Below are positions 54,769-64,000 of a stretch of 64,000 nucleotides of DNA, piece by piece. Location of the stretch: the NCBI GenBank assembly GCA_023053575.1, contig JAKZAP010000013.1:4846001-4910000 (forward strand). Direction: 5' to 3'. The notes under the pieces were generated by a model. That model did no database searches. It was not told the origin of the DNA and saw only the letters and a program-made list of their open reading frames with translations. This DNA is from Branchinecta lynchi. Lineage: Eukaryota; Arthropoda; Branchiopoda; Anostraca; Branchinectidae. The translations under genes were made by a program, and so were the position numbers. Within the stretch, counting starts at the first letter, position 1; each line of letters begins with the position of its first letter.

Positions 54769-55387
54769 ACATGTTTCAAAGTCAGCTTGCGCTCAAGGAA
54801 TATTTATATGATTGTGGATAATGAAAATGAAATAATAGCCTATAAGCTAATTTTGTTGTGTTTTAGTAACGAATAAAATCTCTGGAACGAGTCAATCAAA
54901 ACAATTCAGCACAAGCATTTGAAACTATTATACAGTTATTTCGTGTTTTTGTTCTGTCTATACAGCTGAACGAATAAACGGAAGTTTGGAGGACATATTA
55001 AGCTGTGGTAGAAAGCGACGAAAGTACAACAAAGTATTTTTCTGCAACTGATCCTCTTTTCAAACCATGCGTTTCCCTTGTTCTGCACTGGGAGTAAACA
55101 AGATGAGAGCAGTCAATTCACCTCAATGGTCATTAGCGTTGTCCAGCTGAGGCTTTTGGACGCACAGACCGCGGATTTCCTTCGCCCTTACTAAACCCCT
55201 TACTTAGCAGTTTAGGCTTTTTAAGTAACCAACATCCCTAGTGTTTGACAAAGACTCAACAAAGAAGTTTTATTTGCTCAGTCTTCCCCTAATAGAAGAC
55301 AATGACTGTCCTTCACTACTGGTTGTTGAGGCTTTTCTCCGAATGGGGATAAACGTGAAAGTGGGGAAGGGAAAAGTTACGGATAAA
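54769..55387. other. Intronic sequence, nothing recognised
   Basis: No exon or element recognised. Confidence 0.3.
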
Positions 55388-56424
55388 GTCGCTTTCACAT
55401 TGACGCGTTGTTGCGGCGCGTTGCGTTGTCCACCTCCTAGGGCAGTGCCAGGAGTCTCCTCTACCGGATCAGTTTGGGGGAGGGTTGCTCTTCTCTGGTA
55501 TATTGACGTCGACTAAAGACAATGTTATTAAAACAGTGGTAGATTATGTGAGTGGGAATTTAAACAGAAGATACTTTATGTATGTGTCCTAGGATCATTA
55601 TTGTTTTCAATGCATTAATATATTAGTATCCCGTGTTTATAAAAATATGTCTATGGCCCATTGAGGCTAAATAAACACTATTCTATTCTATTCTATGCGT
55701 TGCTCACAGTTTGCGCAATTTTTATCTTTCACGCCTGTGCGAGAAGCTTTCACGCTGGATGACTATTTACGTTTTTCTTTCTCGGTTTCTTATGCAGAAT
55801 TTTCGTTTCTTTTATCATTAGTAAGTTTTCTTCATAATTAGCAGGTTTTTCTCCAGTTTTTCTTCGGAAACTTCTTTTTGTCACTGAGTAGAGTAAAGAT
55901 AGTAGATACATTTATTAAAAAAAAAAAAAAAACTATACGCCTTTCGCCTGCCAAGAAAGGCAATGAAGCTTGGAAGGGCAAGCGATGTAATTCATTTACA
56001 ATTATTCATTACATTCATACCGAGCTACTTATACACTAAAAATTCAACTAATGAATGATAAAGATGAACAGACAAGAAGAAGATGATACACCAACAAATA
56101 AAGAAAGTCGGAGAAATATACCTTGAAAAAATGGATAACCGTACCTTGAATAGAATGGATAACTTGGTTCGGGTTTCTCACCAGTTTCATTCCCGAGACA
56201 AAAGGAACTTCTTTGCCCGTGACTTGAAAGCAGGAAGATAGGCGCATTTTTCAGACTGAGAAGTCTGAAGCGTACGCGTCGACGCAAAGCAAGAATAGAA
56301 CTTGGTTCTGTTCTTGCGTTGCTTTTATTTGTCTGCGTAAGCTCTGCGTTGCGTCGACGCAAGTGCGACGCAGAGGTTGCGTAGCTGTGTGTGAAAGGCT
56401 CAACGCGTCAATGCGAAATCGGCT
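55388..56424. mobile_element. Family H element with two retroelement 3' ends inside
   Basis: GTCGCTTTCACATTGACGCG at left and CGCGTCAATGCGAAATCGGC at right. It shares GCGAGAAGCTTTC(G/A)CGCTGG, TTCTCGGTTTCTT and the GCGTCGACGC region with 50839-51493. Insert 1 (about 55430-55695) ends in AATAAACACTATTCTATTCT; insert 2 (about 55870-56250) begins TTTATTAAAAAAAAAA and is minus-oriented. Confidence 0.78.
55430..55695 (+). mobile_element. Retroelement 3' end, tail (ATTCT)n
   Basis: GGCCCATTGAGGCTAAATAA then ACACTATTCTATTCTATTCTA; no coding part recognised. Inserted between family H words GCGTTG and ATGCGTTGC. Confidence 0.6.
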
Positions 56425-56479
56425 TAAACCAAACGATTTGGGCTTCAATACTGCTAACTATTTGTTATTATTTATTTCT

Positions 56480-57010
56480 TTGCCTAACTTTTTTTGAGGT
56501 TTTATGTCATTTCTGAATGAAGACTCTTACCCAAGGTGAAACTGATACAATAGAGCGAGTTCAGAAGAGATCGCTGCAAATTATCTATGGTGGTTCCCCC
56601 CTACCATACTCTTTTTACCTCAAAGAATTTAAAATTGAATCCCTTTCTTCCCGCCGCGGAAAACTATGCCGCAACTTTGGCTCCTCCCTTCTCCAGCACC
56701 CCATGTACCGTTCATTCCTTCCCCCACCCTTTGTTCCTGTAAGATCTCGTCCCCCCCGAGAAGTGGCTGAAAAGGTTCCCAAACTGACCCCAATCTACTG
56801 TAACACTATGCGCTACAGTAGCAGCTTTGTGCCTAGCTTCGTAAAGCAGTACAATGATCTTTAGCATTATCTGCCTTGTTATTTTTATTTTCTTTTAATT
56901 ATTTGTTGACAACTTATTTTATCTCTGTTTATGACTACAAAAACATCGTATTTGGGCTCTGCCCACGAGAGATATGTTTTGCTTTATTATTAAATAAATA
57001 AATTGAAATT
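56480..57010 (+). pseudogene. LINE ORF2 C-terminus related to the full-length LINE
   Basis: Reads ETDTIERVQKRSLQIIYGG, LKEFKIESLSSRRGKLCRNF, PPREVAEKVPKLTPIYCNT then MRYSSSFVPSFVKQYNDL. It aligns with the end of the 45703-48636 ORF (RIENIQKRALRIV, NRRQKLCQNFG, PPRQVSTKVPKLMPI, FIPKFVDFYNN). 5'-truncated, with an AAATAAATAAATTG tail near 56992-57005. Confidence 0.78.
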
Positions 57011-57305
57011 GAAGAGTCATCACATTTTCAAGAAGGAAAGTCTACTCCTTGAACTGCCAACACAGTTAATTTATAATTATAACTATCATCAAATAATTGA
57101 TGAGTGAAATAAATCGACTACCTTCCTACAATAACGGTCAAACTTTCTGCTTTTGTGAATAACATTGACTGGTGGCAGGATTAATCAGAAAGAAAAGATA
57201 CAGCTGCGGTCATCGTAATCACTACTACAGATTGGTCAGTTAGCATCTGTTCTATTTTGTATTCATTTACCAACTAAATGTTTTTCCTCCTGTCTGATTG
57301 TCTCG
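57011..57305. other. Intronic sequence, nothing recognised
   Basis: AT-rich spacer between a LINE tail and the TTAA element. Confidence 0.3.
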
Positions 57306-58208
57306 TTAAAGGACACCTGAACAATGAAACCATACTTGAAAACACCGTGGAGAATGCATTTATAGACATGGCCACGGAGAGCATTCTTCTCCTGAGCGTG
57401 ACGTTTTCAAAATAGGGATGTTCGTTTCTGGAGGTTTGCACATGCAGACTCCAAGACAAAAAGCGCAATTCATTCAAATCTTGTACAGAGCTGGCTGGAT
57501 CGTATTGGAATATCTTCTAGATATACGTTTGGCCTTAACTGGTTAAGAAATATTCCGGAAGAAGGGTTGATTGGAGACATTCGTTCATTTCTAAAAATTT
57601 TCGGTACTGCAATAAGGACAGATGCAAAATGGAGCAAAGATCATAGCTTCGAAACACTATTTCGAATTTGGATTGGGTTTTCGGCAGGCAATGTTAAAGG
57701 ACCCCTCTAGCTTATTCTGCTTTTTATAATATACATAGCTCCTTTGTGGAAGTATAAGCTTCTAAAATTCCCACTTTCTTCATTGTTTCGTTTTGATTCT
57801 ACGGATTTTTAGCGCTTTTCGGCTGTGCCGAGTTTTGCCCGTTAGACAACGCAAAGTTTGCCGGATTCTTAAATGTCCCGCTAACAACTCTTTCACATAT
57901 AAGGATATGATAATCTTTCCTTTTTGACTTCTTTTATTTGCTTAGTTTTACAACTATTTAACCACGGCGCGTTCAGTTTTCAAACATTTTGCGCTCAGCC
58001 GCCGCATCGGAGAGCATAAAGGCTGGATAGAGTCGACAAGCTCTAACAAGAAAATCGCTAATTTCAAGTGGAAAGTAACGGTGTTTTTTAAAATAATTTT
58101 TTCTGGTCTGTTTCCTAGGGAAAAGATCATTTCTAGTAAGAGTTGTGCTTTAAGGGAAACATACAGAGAGGGATGATACTTGGTACTCTTCATTCAGGTG
58201 TCCTTTAA
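57306..58208 (+). mobile_element. TTAA-flanked element (family E), 903 bp
   Basis: TTAAAGGACACCTGAA at left, TTCAGGTGTCCTTTAA at right. The first 400 bp match 37527-37973 in reverse; about 57710-58150 matches the relic at 17270-17740. No recognisable transposase; non-autonomous, piggyBac-like by its TTAA ends only. Confidence 0.75.
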
Positions 58209-59344
58209 GATCTGTTTGGCTTCGTCCATGTGCGTGCTTTCAAATCGCACCACTAGATGATCCTACGGGCTCCGAGCTGTGGACTAAAGACGACTTGGCT
58301 CTAGAGTATGCAAATGGGGACTACTTCCTACTCCTTAAAGAAATGAAGAACTCATTTCTCTTCGTGTCTATACCCACGACTTCAAAGACTGACCAAAACA
58401 ATCTGATCATGCCAGCTCTAAATTGCCTTGCTTCATAAGCATTTTTCTTTATTTATTATTATTCGTCAAAATCGGTGAGTACATTTTAGAGAAAAAAGGA
58501 CAAGAATATGCGAACGACTACAAAAATAAGTCGCCTACGCATATTCATATATGTCAACAATAAATCACATAGAAACACTATAATTCTAAATGTTTCATAA
58601 TGAGGACAGCTAATTAGTAAAGGCGCTAAATTACTACTGTAAGAAGTGAACTGACTTTTAAGTTCATTCTGTTTCTTATTTTAAGAAACAAAATGAACTT
58701 AAAAGTCGGTTTAGAGCCAGTTGTCAGAGCCAGGTCTTTCATATTTTAATTGACTCACTAATTCCTCCCCCTCTCTTCACTCCGCTGAATAAAAAGTTTA
58801 ATTCCATGATGGCTTCTTCTCTATGCATACAGATCTTCTACTTTCTCAGAAGAACTGGCTTTCACGTAATGGACCATTATTAATATCATTAATTCATCCC
58901 GTCATGTTATGCCGGAAGATGTGAGTATAAAAAAGAGAAAGAATAAACGCAACATAGAGAAGTTCACAAGAATAAGTAAGTAAAATAAATAAATCTAACG
59001 CTCATATATGGGTGTTAAGCCTCTTACTTCACAGAATACTAACTGCACATCCCATTTAAAGACAACCTAACTGCACCATGGTTCTGATGTCACTTGGTTT
59101 TCCGTTTGTGAGTTAATTATCTAACAAGAATCCAAAGGGTTGGCTTTCAGAGATTGATACTTTTTTACAGAACTAACCTTCACAGCATGAAGTTGCCGAA
59201 GTTGTCGTAAACTTTGGCTAACTTTAGTGCCAAGATGATTGATGCTGGCTGACTTTCGCTGAAACACACTTGACGGAAGACCAAGATCAACACTAGTGAA
59301 TGTCGGTTCGGAAGATTTATTCTGCTTTTCAATCTTTCTTCCAG
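58209..59344. repeat. Intron before sushi exon 4, with one hairpin (58634-58710)
   Basis: AAGTGAACTGACTTTTAAGT then TCATT... folds onto AATGAACTTAAAAGTCGGTT with a short loop. The rest shows nothing apart from the polypyrimidine acceptor CTTTCTTCCAG. Confidence 0.5.
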
Positions 59345-59518
59345 CTGTCCAGTGCCCGATCCCCGAGAGTCCGGCAAATGGCAGAGCCATCTTCACAGCG
59401 GTTTCTTACAATTCCGTTGTCTCCTACGAATGTAAATATGGCTTTCACCTCATGGGGAACCCGACGAGAAGATGTGGCTCTGATAAACATTGGATTGGAG
59501 AAGAACCCTTTTGTAAAG
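59345..59518 (+). CDS. Sushi/CCP domain exon 4
   Basis: A 174-base exon (58 codons, phase 1 to 1) after CTTTCTTCCAG and before GTGAGT. It reads VQCPIPESPANGRAIFTAV, SYNSVVSYECKYGFHLMG, NPTRRCGSDKHWIGEEPFC, K. Four cysteines, the PxNG motif, the YGF core and the W before the last cysteine make a standard sushi module. The donor is followed by a decayed GGATCCC-family repeat. No further exon could be found before the window end, so the gene probably continues downstream. Confidence 0.92.
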
Positions 59519-59577
59519 GTGAGTAGCTGGAGACTGAATTGGACGTTGCAACAGGAAGTTGTAAATTTTCCAACCCA

Positions 59578-59850
59578 TCCGATAGAGCGTCTGAATGTCC
59601 CTCCTTTTATCCGTCCGCGTGTCTGTCTATCTGCCCGTCTGCCCGTCTGTCTCTCTGTTCGTTCGTTCGTCCGACCTCATATCTGTCTGACTGTTAGTCC
59701 GTCCGTCTGTCCTCTCGTACGTCAGACCATCTGTCCGTCTATGGGGTGGGGGAGGGAATTAAGTTGAGGGGAAAAAAAATTACCTACTGAAACTAGTGAG
59801 TTCGATGTATTTGAGATAGGAATATATGGTGAGTCCATGTTTGAACTTTC
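59578..59850 (+). repeat. Decayed family B repeat with (CCGTCTGTC)n
   Basis: CCGTCTGCCCGTCTGTC and similar units, GGGGTGGGGGAGGGAATTAA and GAATATATGGTGAGTCCATG match the 5' layout of family B. No CCGGATTCCGG units. Confidence 0.55.
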
Positions 59851-59987
59851 TTTTGTTCCAATTGTCCATGGGCTATAAAAACTTCTGGTTGTTGAGGACT
59901 GGATTATTTAATCGTAGAACAGCCATAATTATTAGATATTTCCTAAAAGAATATAAGTTGGTTTCTCTACTTCCACCCTTTCGTACG

Positions 59988-60447
59988 ATTGGCCATATTC
60001 CTGATCAGCGCTTCCAAGCGGACTAGTTTCTGTTAATCCCCGCATGCCTCACCGTCATTATTTGGACCAGACATGACAAAATAGATCCACAGGTTAGTGA
60101 GTGGAAAACTTGTCATCTTTGTCCCAGGTAATGTAGGTTTTATATATGTTTTAGCAGCAGAAAGGGAAAGCGACCCACTTCCCTATGGATTCGAATTTTT
60201 ACTATGTCTACACAAGTGTTGGTTAAGACATAGTAAAAAGTCGAATCCATAGGGTAGTAGGTCAATTTCACTTTCTGCTGCTGAAACATATCCAAAACCT
60301 CCAATACCTGGGACACAGATGACAGGTTTTCCACTTACTAACTTGTGGATCTATTTTACCATTTCTGATCCAAATAATGACGGTGAGGCATGGGGGGATT
60401 AACAGAAAGTAGTCCGCTTGGAAGCGCTGAACAGGAATATGGCCAAT
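59988..60447. repeat. 460-bp long inverted repeat (arms about 220 bp)
   Basis: Left arm ATTGGCCATATTCCTGATCA to TTTTTACTATGT; right arm ACATAGTAAAAAG to ACAGGAATATGGCCAAT. The arms are highly similar with scattered mismatches; the loop is about 20 bases (CTACACAAGTGTTGGTTAAG). No ORF, no clear target duplication. Confidence 0.88.
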
Positions 60448-61057
60448 TTTCTAAAAAGAATGGCAATCTCTTCAAGTGGCATAAAAGCGAATACAGGCAT
60501 ACAAACGGTATGGCAGCGAATTTCAAGATCAGCTACGAAATCGGGTTCAGTCTCTGTGGAAACCAATGGTTAGGTTAGCTAAGGACTAAGGTTCATTGAA
60601 CGATAGCTTAGAGCTTTATTCATCCTTGTAGTTGGTTTGAAAGAAAAAGAAATGTTACTTATTTTTATAACGACGAATCTTCCGTTGAAAAATTCGTATA
60701 CCTGTTACTCACTTTATCCCTATTTATCAGGAAAACAAAATATAAGACAATCTAGCAACATTAATGGATATTGTTTAGTAATCGAGAGTTAACAATCAAA
60801 AGCCTTCAGAAAAAAATTATGAAAATCTTGCAGTCTGTAGAGTACACTGCGCACCCTTGGTAAGAATTCTGCTAGATGGCGGTAGGTCCATTCAAAGCTG
60901 CAAAGCCTGTGTTCTCTCAACATGCAGTGCGTAAAAAGTACAGTACTTGAAGTACTGTTAAAGTAAAAGCCATGTTCTAAAAAACTTATCTCTTTAAAGT
61001 ATATTTATTGTCAGGTACTTATTGCTTGATATAAGTACAAAATATAAAGTATATGTC
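60448..61057. other. Intronic sequence, nothing recognised
   Basis: No exon or element recognised. Confidence 0.3.
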
Positions 61058-61235
61058 CAAGGCCGTATCCAGGGGGGGCTAGGGTGTTGACCCCCCCCCC
61101 CCCCCCGAAACATTCAAAAATAATGATTTGTATAGGCTTTTCCCTCTGATCTATGTGTTTTTTGTCCTTTTTTTGTCCGAGCAGCTGGCAATAACCCCCC
61201 CCCCCCCCCGAAATAAATTCCTGGATACGGGCCTG
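61058..61235. mobile_element. 178-bp hAT-2 MITE
   Basis: CAAGGCCGTATCCAG at left, CTGGATACGGGCCTG at right, with long C runs inside. Flanks TATATGTC and TACATGTT agree at 6 of 8 bases. Same family as 38906-39093. Confidence 0.8.
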
Positions 61236-61272
61236 TACATGTTCCAACATTTTCCAACAGGAGCGCAGAGAA

Positions 61273-62030
61273 GGGGATCGACTAAAAACGGGGATGGAAC
61301 GGAACGACACGGTGCAGGAGGAACTGCGCGTACTAAAGACGGGAACGCCTACTAAAATTGGGTACAACGTACTAAAATCTGGAACATTGCACCAGGAGGA
61401 ACACTACTAAAAGGGGGAACGCTGCACCGTCCTTCCTTCTTTTAGGAGTCTGCTTGGGTACGAGTTCCAGATCAGCCCGTGCACATAGAGGGGCAGGGCT
61501 CCTGTTCTTTCATTCTGGTGCACTATCCCTGTTCTTGTAGTCGTGTTTCTTCGCTTAGCCGCGTTTTAAGCAGCGCCCTTGTTCTGTCGTACTTGCTGCA
61601 GGAGAAACGAGTACCAAAAACGGGAACGACAGAAACGAAACTACCGCGAAAACGGGAATGACACTTCTGGGAAACTGGGAACGACACTTCCCGTTTTTAA
61701 TACTGGCTTCTGATGGAAGTGGAACCCAATGCTAAAGAACAGGGGACAGACATTGCCGATTTTACTACTTGTTCCCCCTGCATTAACGAGCAGAGAAACA
61801 CGACTGCTAGAACAGGGATCGTGCATCGGAACGATCAGAAACTCGTTCCCGAACAAACTACTAAAACTAGGAAGGATGGTGCAGTGTTCCCCCTTTTAGT
61901 AGTGTTCCTCCTGGTGCAGTGTTACAGATGTTAGTACGTTGTTCCCGTTTTTAGTGCGCGTTCCCGTTTTTAGTACGCGTTCCTCCTGTACCTGGTCGTT
62001 CCGTTCCGTTCCTGTTTTCAGTCGATCCCC
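61273..62030. mobile_element. 758-bp foldback element built on ACTAAAAACGGGAACG
   Basis: GGGGATCGACTAAAAACG at left, its near-complement at right (CAGTCGATCCCC); arms extend at least 150 bp. Flanks GCAGAGAA and ACAGAGAA agree at 7 of 8 bases. (A/T)ACTAAAA(A/C)(C/T)GGGAAC-type words occur many times in both orientations. Open frames inside are repeat-derived. Confidence 0.85.
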
Positions 62031-63172
62031 ACAGAGAATGAAGTACCTCTGTAGTCGTGCACGATGATATGAAAATCACTTCTTATTTTGCAACTTCGGC
62101 GCCTCGGTGCTAACCCTTCTGATTGAAGACTCTTAATCTTCTCTCTTGAGCATGAAGGTTTTTCTTTTATTGGAAGTCGGAAATCTTGCAGCATTTTCAG
62201 AGATGGTGTGTGCTGCTGCTGATGTAAGCAAGAAATCTGCTGAACATCAAACACAAAGTAATGGCGTCGACCATTTCAAAAGAAGCCAAGTTTCAACAGT
62301 CCCTGCTTAGCTTTCATAGATGCCCATTTTAGTTCATTCTGCAGCTATAAACTTCTTAGTCCACTTTCAAGATCGGAAAACCTCCCGAGCTTTCAGTTCT
62401 GTGTCCAGTTCGAAAGCACTCAAATATTCGTAGAAATATCTGCCTCATTTTCGCCTCGAAAACTGTTTAAATTTTTTGTTGCGACACGAAAGGCTACAGT
62501 GACGGATACAGCTAGGTAATAAAAGGTTTCTCTATGGTTTCCGCCGGAATTTAGGTTCTTGTGGTATTTGTAAAGATCGTTCAGCTCGTTTCTTATCTGT
62601 AACCTGCCAGGAAAAGTGGGAAGGAAGTGTTGTTAATTCAAGGATAGCTCGCAGTCTCGGGGTACATCATGTGGAGGCTCACAGGTAGTTGAAATTTCGA
62701 AGTCCCCGTCTACAAATTTTCTCCTACCACGTCATTCAGTTTGCACTGTTGTTAAGAAAACCCTAGCTGGCACGCAAATCTCTCCAGGCCAGCGTCACTA
62801 AAATCTTGCACATGAATTGGAAGATTAGAAGTAGGGTTCTGACTTACATGTTGGCGGTGTGTACTTGTGTACACATGTGTACTTGTCCTTCTCCGTGGGG
62901 GTATAACCCTTGCCTGTGTTGCTAAACTATTGTCAAAGTCCTTAAAGGACGCAAGTAACACAGTTCACAAACACGACTAATGCACCGGGTGACGTTAGCC
63001 CACCTGTCGGCTTTTGGAGTTGACAAATAGGCCGGGGCTGAGCAGACTAGTAGTCGCGACATCTTTGCATGAGGGGTGCAGGGTATAGGCTCCTCGAGAT
63101 GGTGGACGTTTCGACATCAATGGCACCAGTTATGTTGGGAAGACCCTACCGGATGATTTTGTAACCTACGTA
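62031..63172. other. Intronic sequence, nothing recognised
   Basis: TGTGTACTTGTGTACACATG near 62858 is a short palindromic simple repeat. No exon was found. Confidence 0.3.
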
Positions 63173-63344
63173 CAAGGCCGTATCCAGGGGGGGGGGGGTA
63201 GTGGTTGACCCCCTCCTCGAAACACACAAAAATAGTCATTTTTACAGGCTTTTCCCTCTGATCTATGTCTTTTTTGTACTTCTTTGTCCGATCCGCAAAA
63301 AGGCAAAACATTTTGCCCCGGGAAAAAAAACGAAAAAAAAAATT
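63173..63344. mobile_element. hAT-2 MITE, right end lost
   Basis: CAAGGCCGTATCCAG then a G run and GACCCCCTCCTCGAAACAC, followed by CAGGCTTTTCCCTCTGATCT as at 61134-61152. The right terminus is not recognisable. Confidence 0.65.
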
Positions 63345-63602
63345 CCGAAAAAAAATAAAATTTTACGAAAAAGTTGCATTTATTGGTATGTAATATTAAA
63401 TAATAGTATCATTTAATGTTCCTCAGACTGGGCCAATCTTAAGCAGTAGTGTCCAGTAGCATCCTAATAGTAGCATGCAGGAGAATGCAGTAACACGGTA
63501 GCTTTGACATAGAAGCATGTAGTAGCATCAGTTCAAACTGCATGCTGCTTTTTCATACAACTTCATACTAGGCTACTATTTTGAGATAAATTTTTCATTG
63601 GG
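63345..63602 (-). mobile_element. Family G MITE, reverse and truncated
   Basis: Shares, in complement, GTAGCATGCAG, TTAATGTTCCTCAGACTGG and the end TTTTTCATTGGG with 35533-35836. The left terminus is missing. Confidence 0.65.
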
Positions 63603-64000
63603 TTTAATTCGCAGTCAGCTTGGACTATAGGAATACACACAATACTGCAATGAATGTGGATCAGAAATAGGACTTAAAAAGCGGGAACGCAGTGAAATCG
63701 ATCAAATTCTAAATTGAGACATTCGGACATTGCCGGATGCGGCTGGGCAATAAAAGGTTTCCTTGTGGGAAACTAAGACATTTCCTAAAAATCGAGTAGG
63801 AGAGCTTCTTGTCATATTTCCGAAGATATTTCAGCTCGTCATCAATCTTCTCTGTCGAGGGGAGGGATGACTATTTCAGAAGCAGTCGTACGTTCGGAGT
63901 CATCCAAGCTTGTATAGCTTTCAATGAAACTGGACAACAAAAGAATCAGAGGAAACGAGCGGTTTGGGCTAATTTTATATGGCGGAAGATTTGGAAGTTA
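63603..64000. other. Window end, nothing recognised
   Basis: No exon or repeat family identified. AATTCGCAGTCAGCTTGG near 63607 is a family D start word. Confidence 0.3.

Noticed and set aside
61128..62254. Several open frames of 60-118 codons
   Set aside because: They lie on C/G runs and on the inverted arms of the foldback element and contain no domain.

Overview
The window is animal nuclear DNA, most likely from an invertebrate. The evidence is single-domain exons with GT/AG borders separated by introns of 4 to 18 kb, several non-LTR retrotransposon (LINE) lineages, and many small inverted-repeat DNA transposons. An arthropod is my best guess from the host gene, but I cannot name a species. 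Nothing looks prokaryotic; I saw no rRNA, no convincing tRNA and no CRISPR array.

Host gene: one plus-strand gene crosses almost the whole window. I can support five internal exons: a WAP-like cysteine-rich exon (9155-9257) and four sushi/CCP exons (20829-21008, 25291-25482, 43493-43669, 59345-59518). All join in phase 1, each CCP exon is a whole number of codons, and they encode one continuous stretch of a secreted or cell-surface sushi protein. Its first and last exons lie outside the window or were not recognised.

Mobile DNA: the rest is intronic and dominated by transposons. Roughly: 0-1.6 kb, RT relic and tandem repeats; 2-8 kb, a LINE nested in an older LINE, flanked by GGATCCC repeats (family B); 10-16 kb, two more B copies and another LINE-in-LINE nest; 17-20 kb, a 1.26-kb inverted-repeat element and a B copy; 21-26 kb, four small inverted-repeat elements, three of them hAT-like with 8-bp target duplications; 27-34 kb, decayed B copies and RTE-like remnants; 34-38 kb, palindromic MITEs, 228-bp tandem repeats and a TTAA-flanked element inside a LINE relic; 38-41.5 kb, a LINE split by two hAT-type elements; 42-43.5 kb, two more elements with perfect 8-bp duplications, one ending 42 bp before a CCP exon; 44-48.8 kb, an apparently full-length LINE with intact ORF1 (PHD finger, coiled coil, five CCCH fingers) and ORF2 (endonuclease plus RT); 49-59 kb, LINE 3' ends, a second inverted-repeat family with nested insertions and another TTAA element; 60-64 kb, two long hairpin repeats and further hAT-like pieces.

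How it fits together: the exons are short islands in a transposon-filled landscape. Repeats come within 10 bp (9.1 kb) and 42 bp (43.4 kb) of splice acceptors, so several insertions could matter for splicing of the host gene. The most complete autonomous element is the 44-48.8 kb LINE. The hAT-like and MITE families appear non-autonomous: I found no transposase in any of them.
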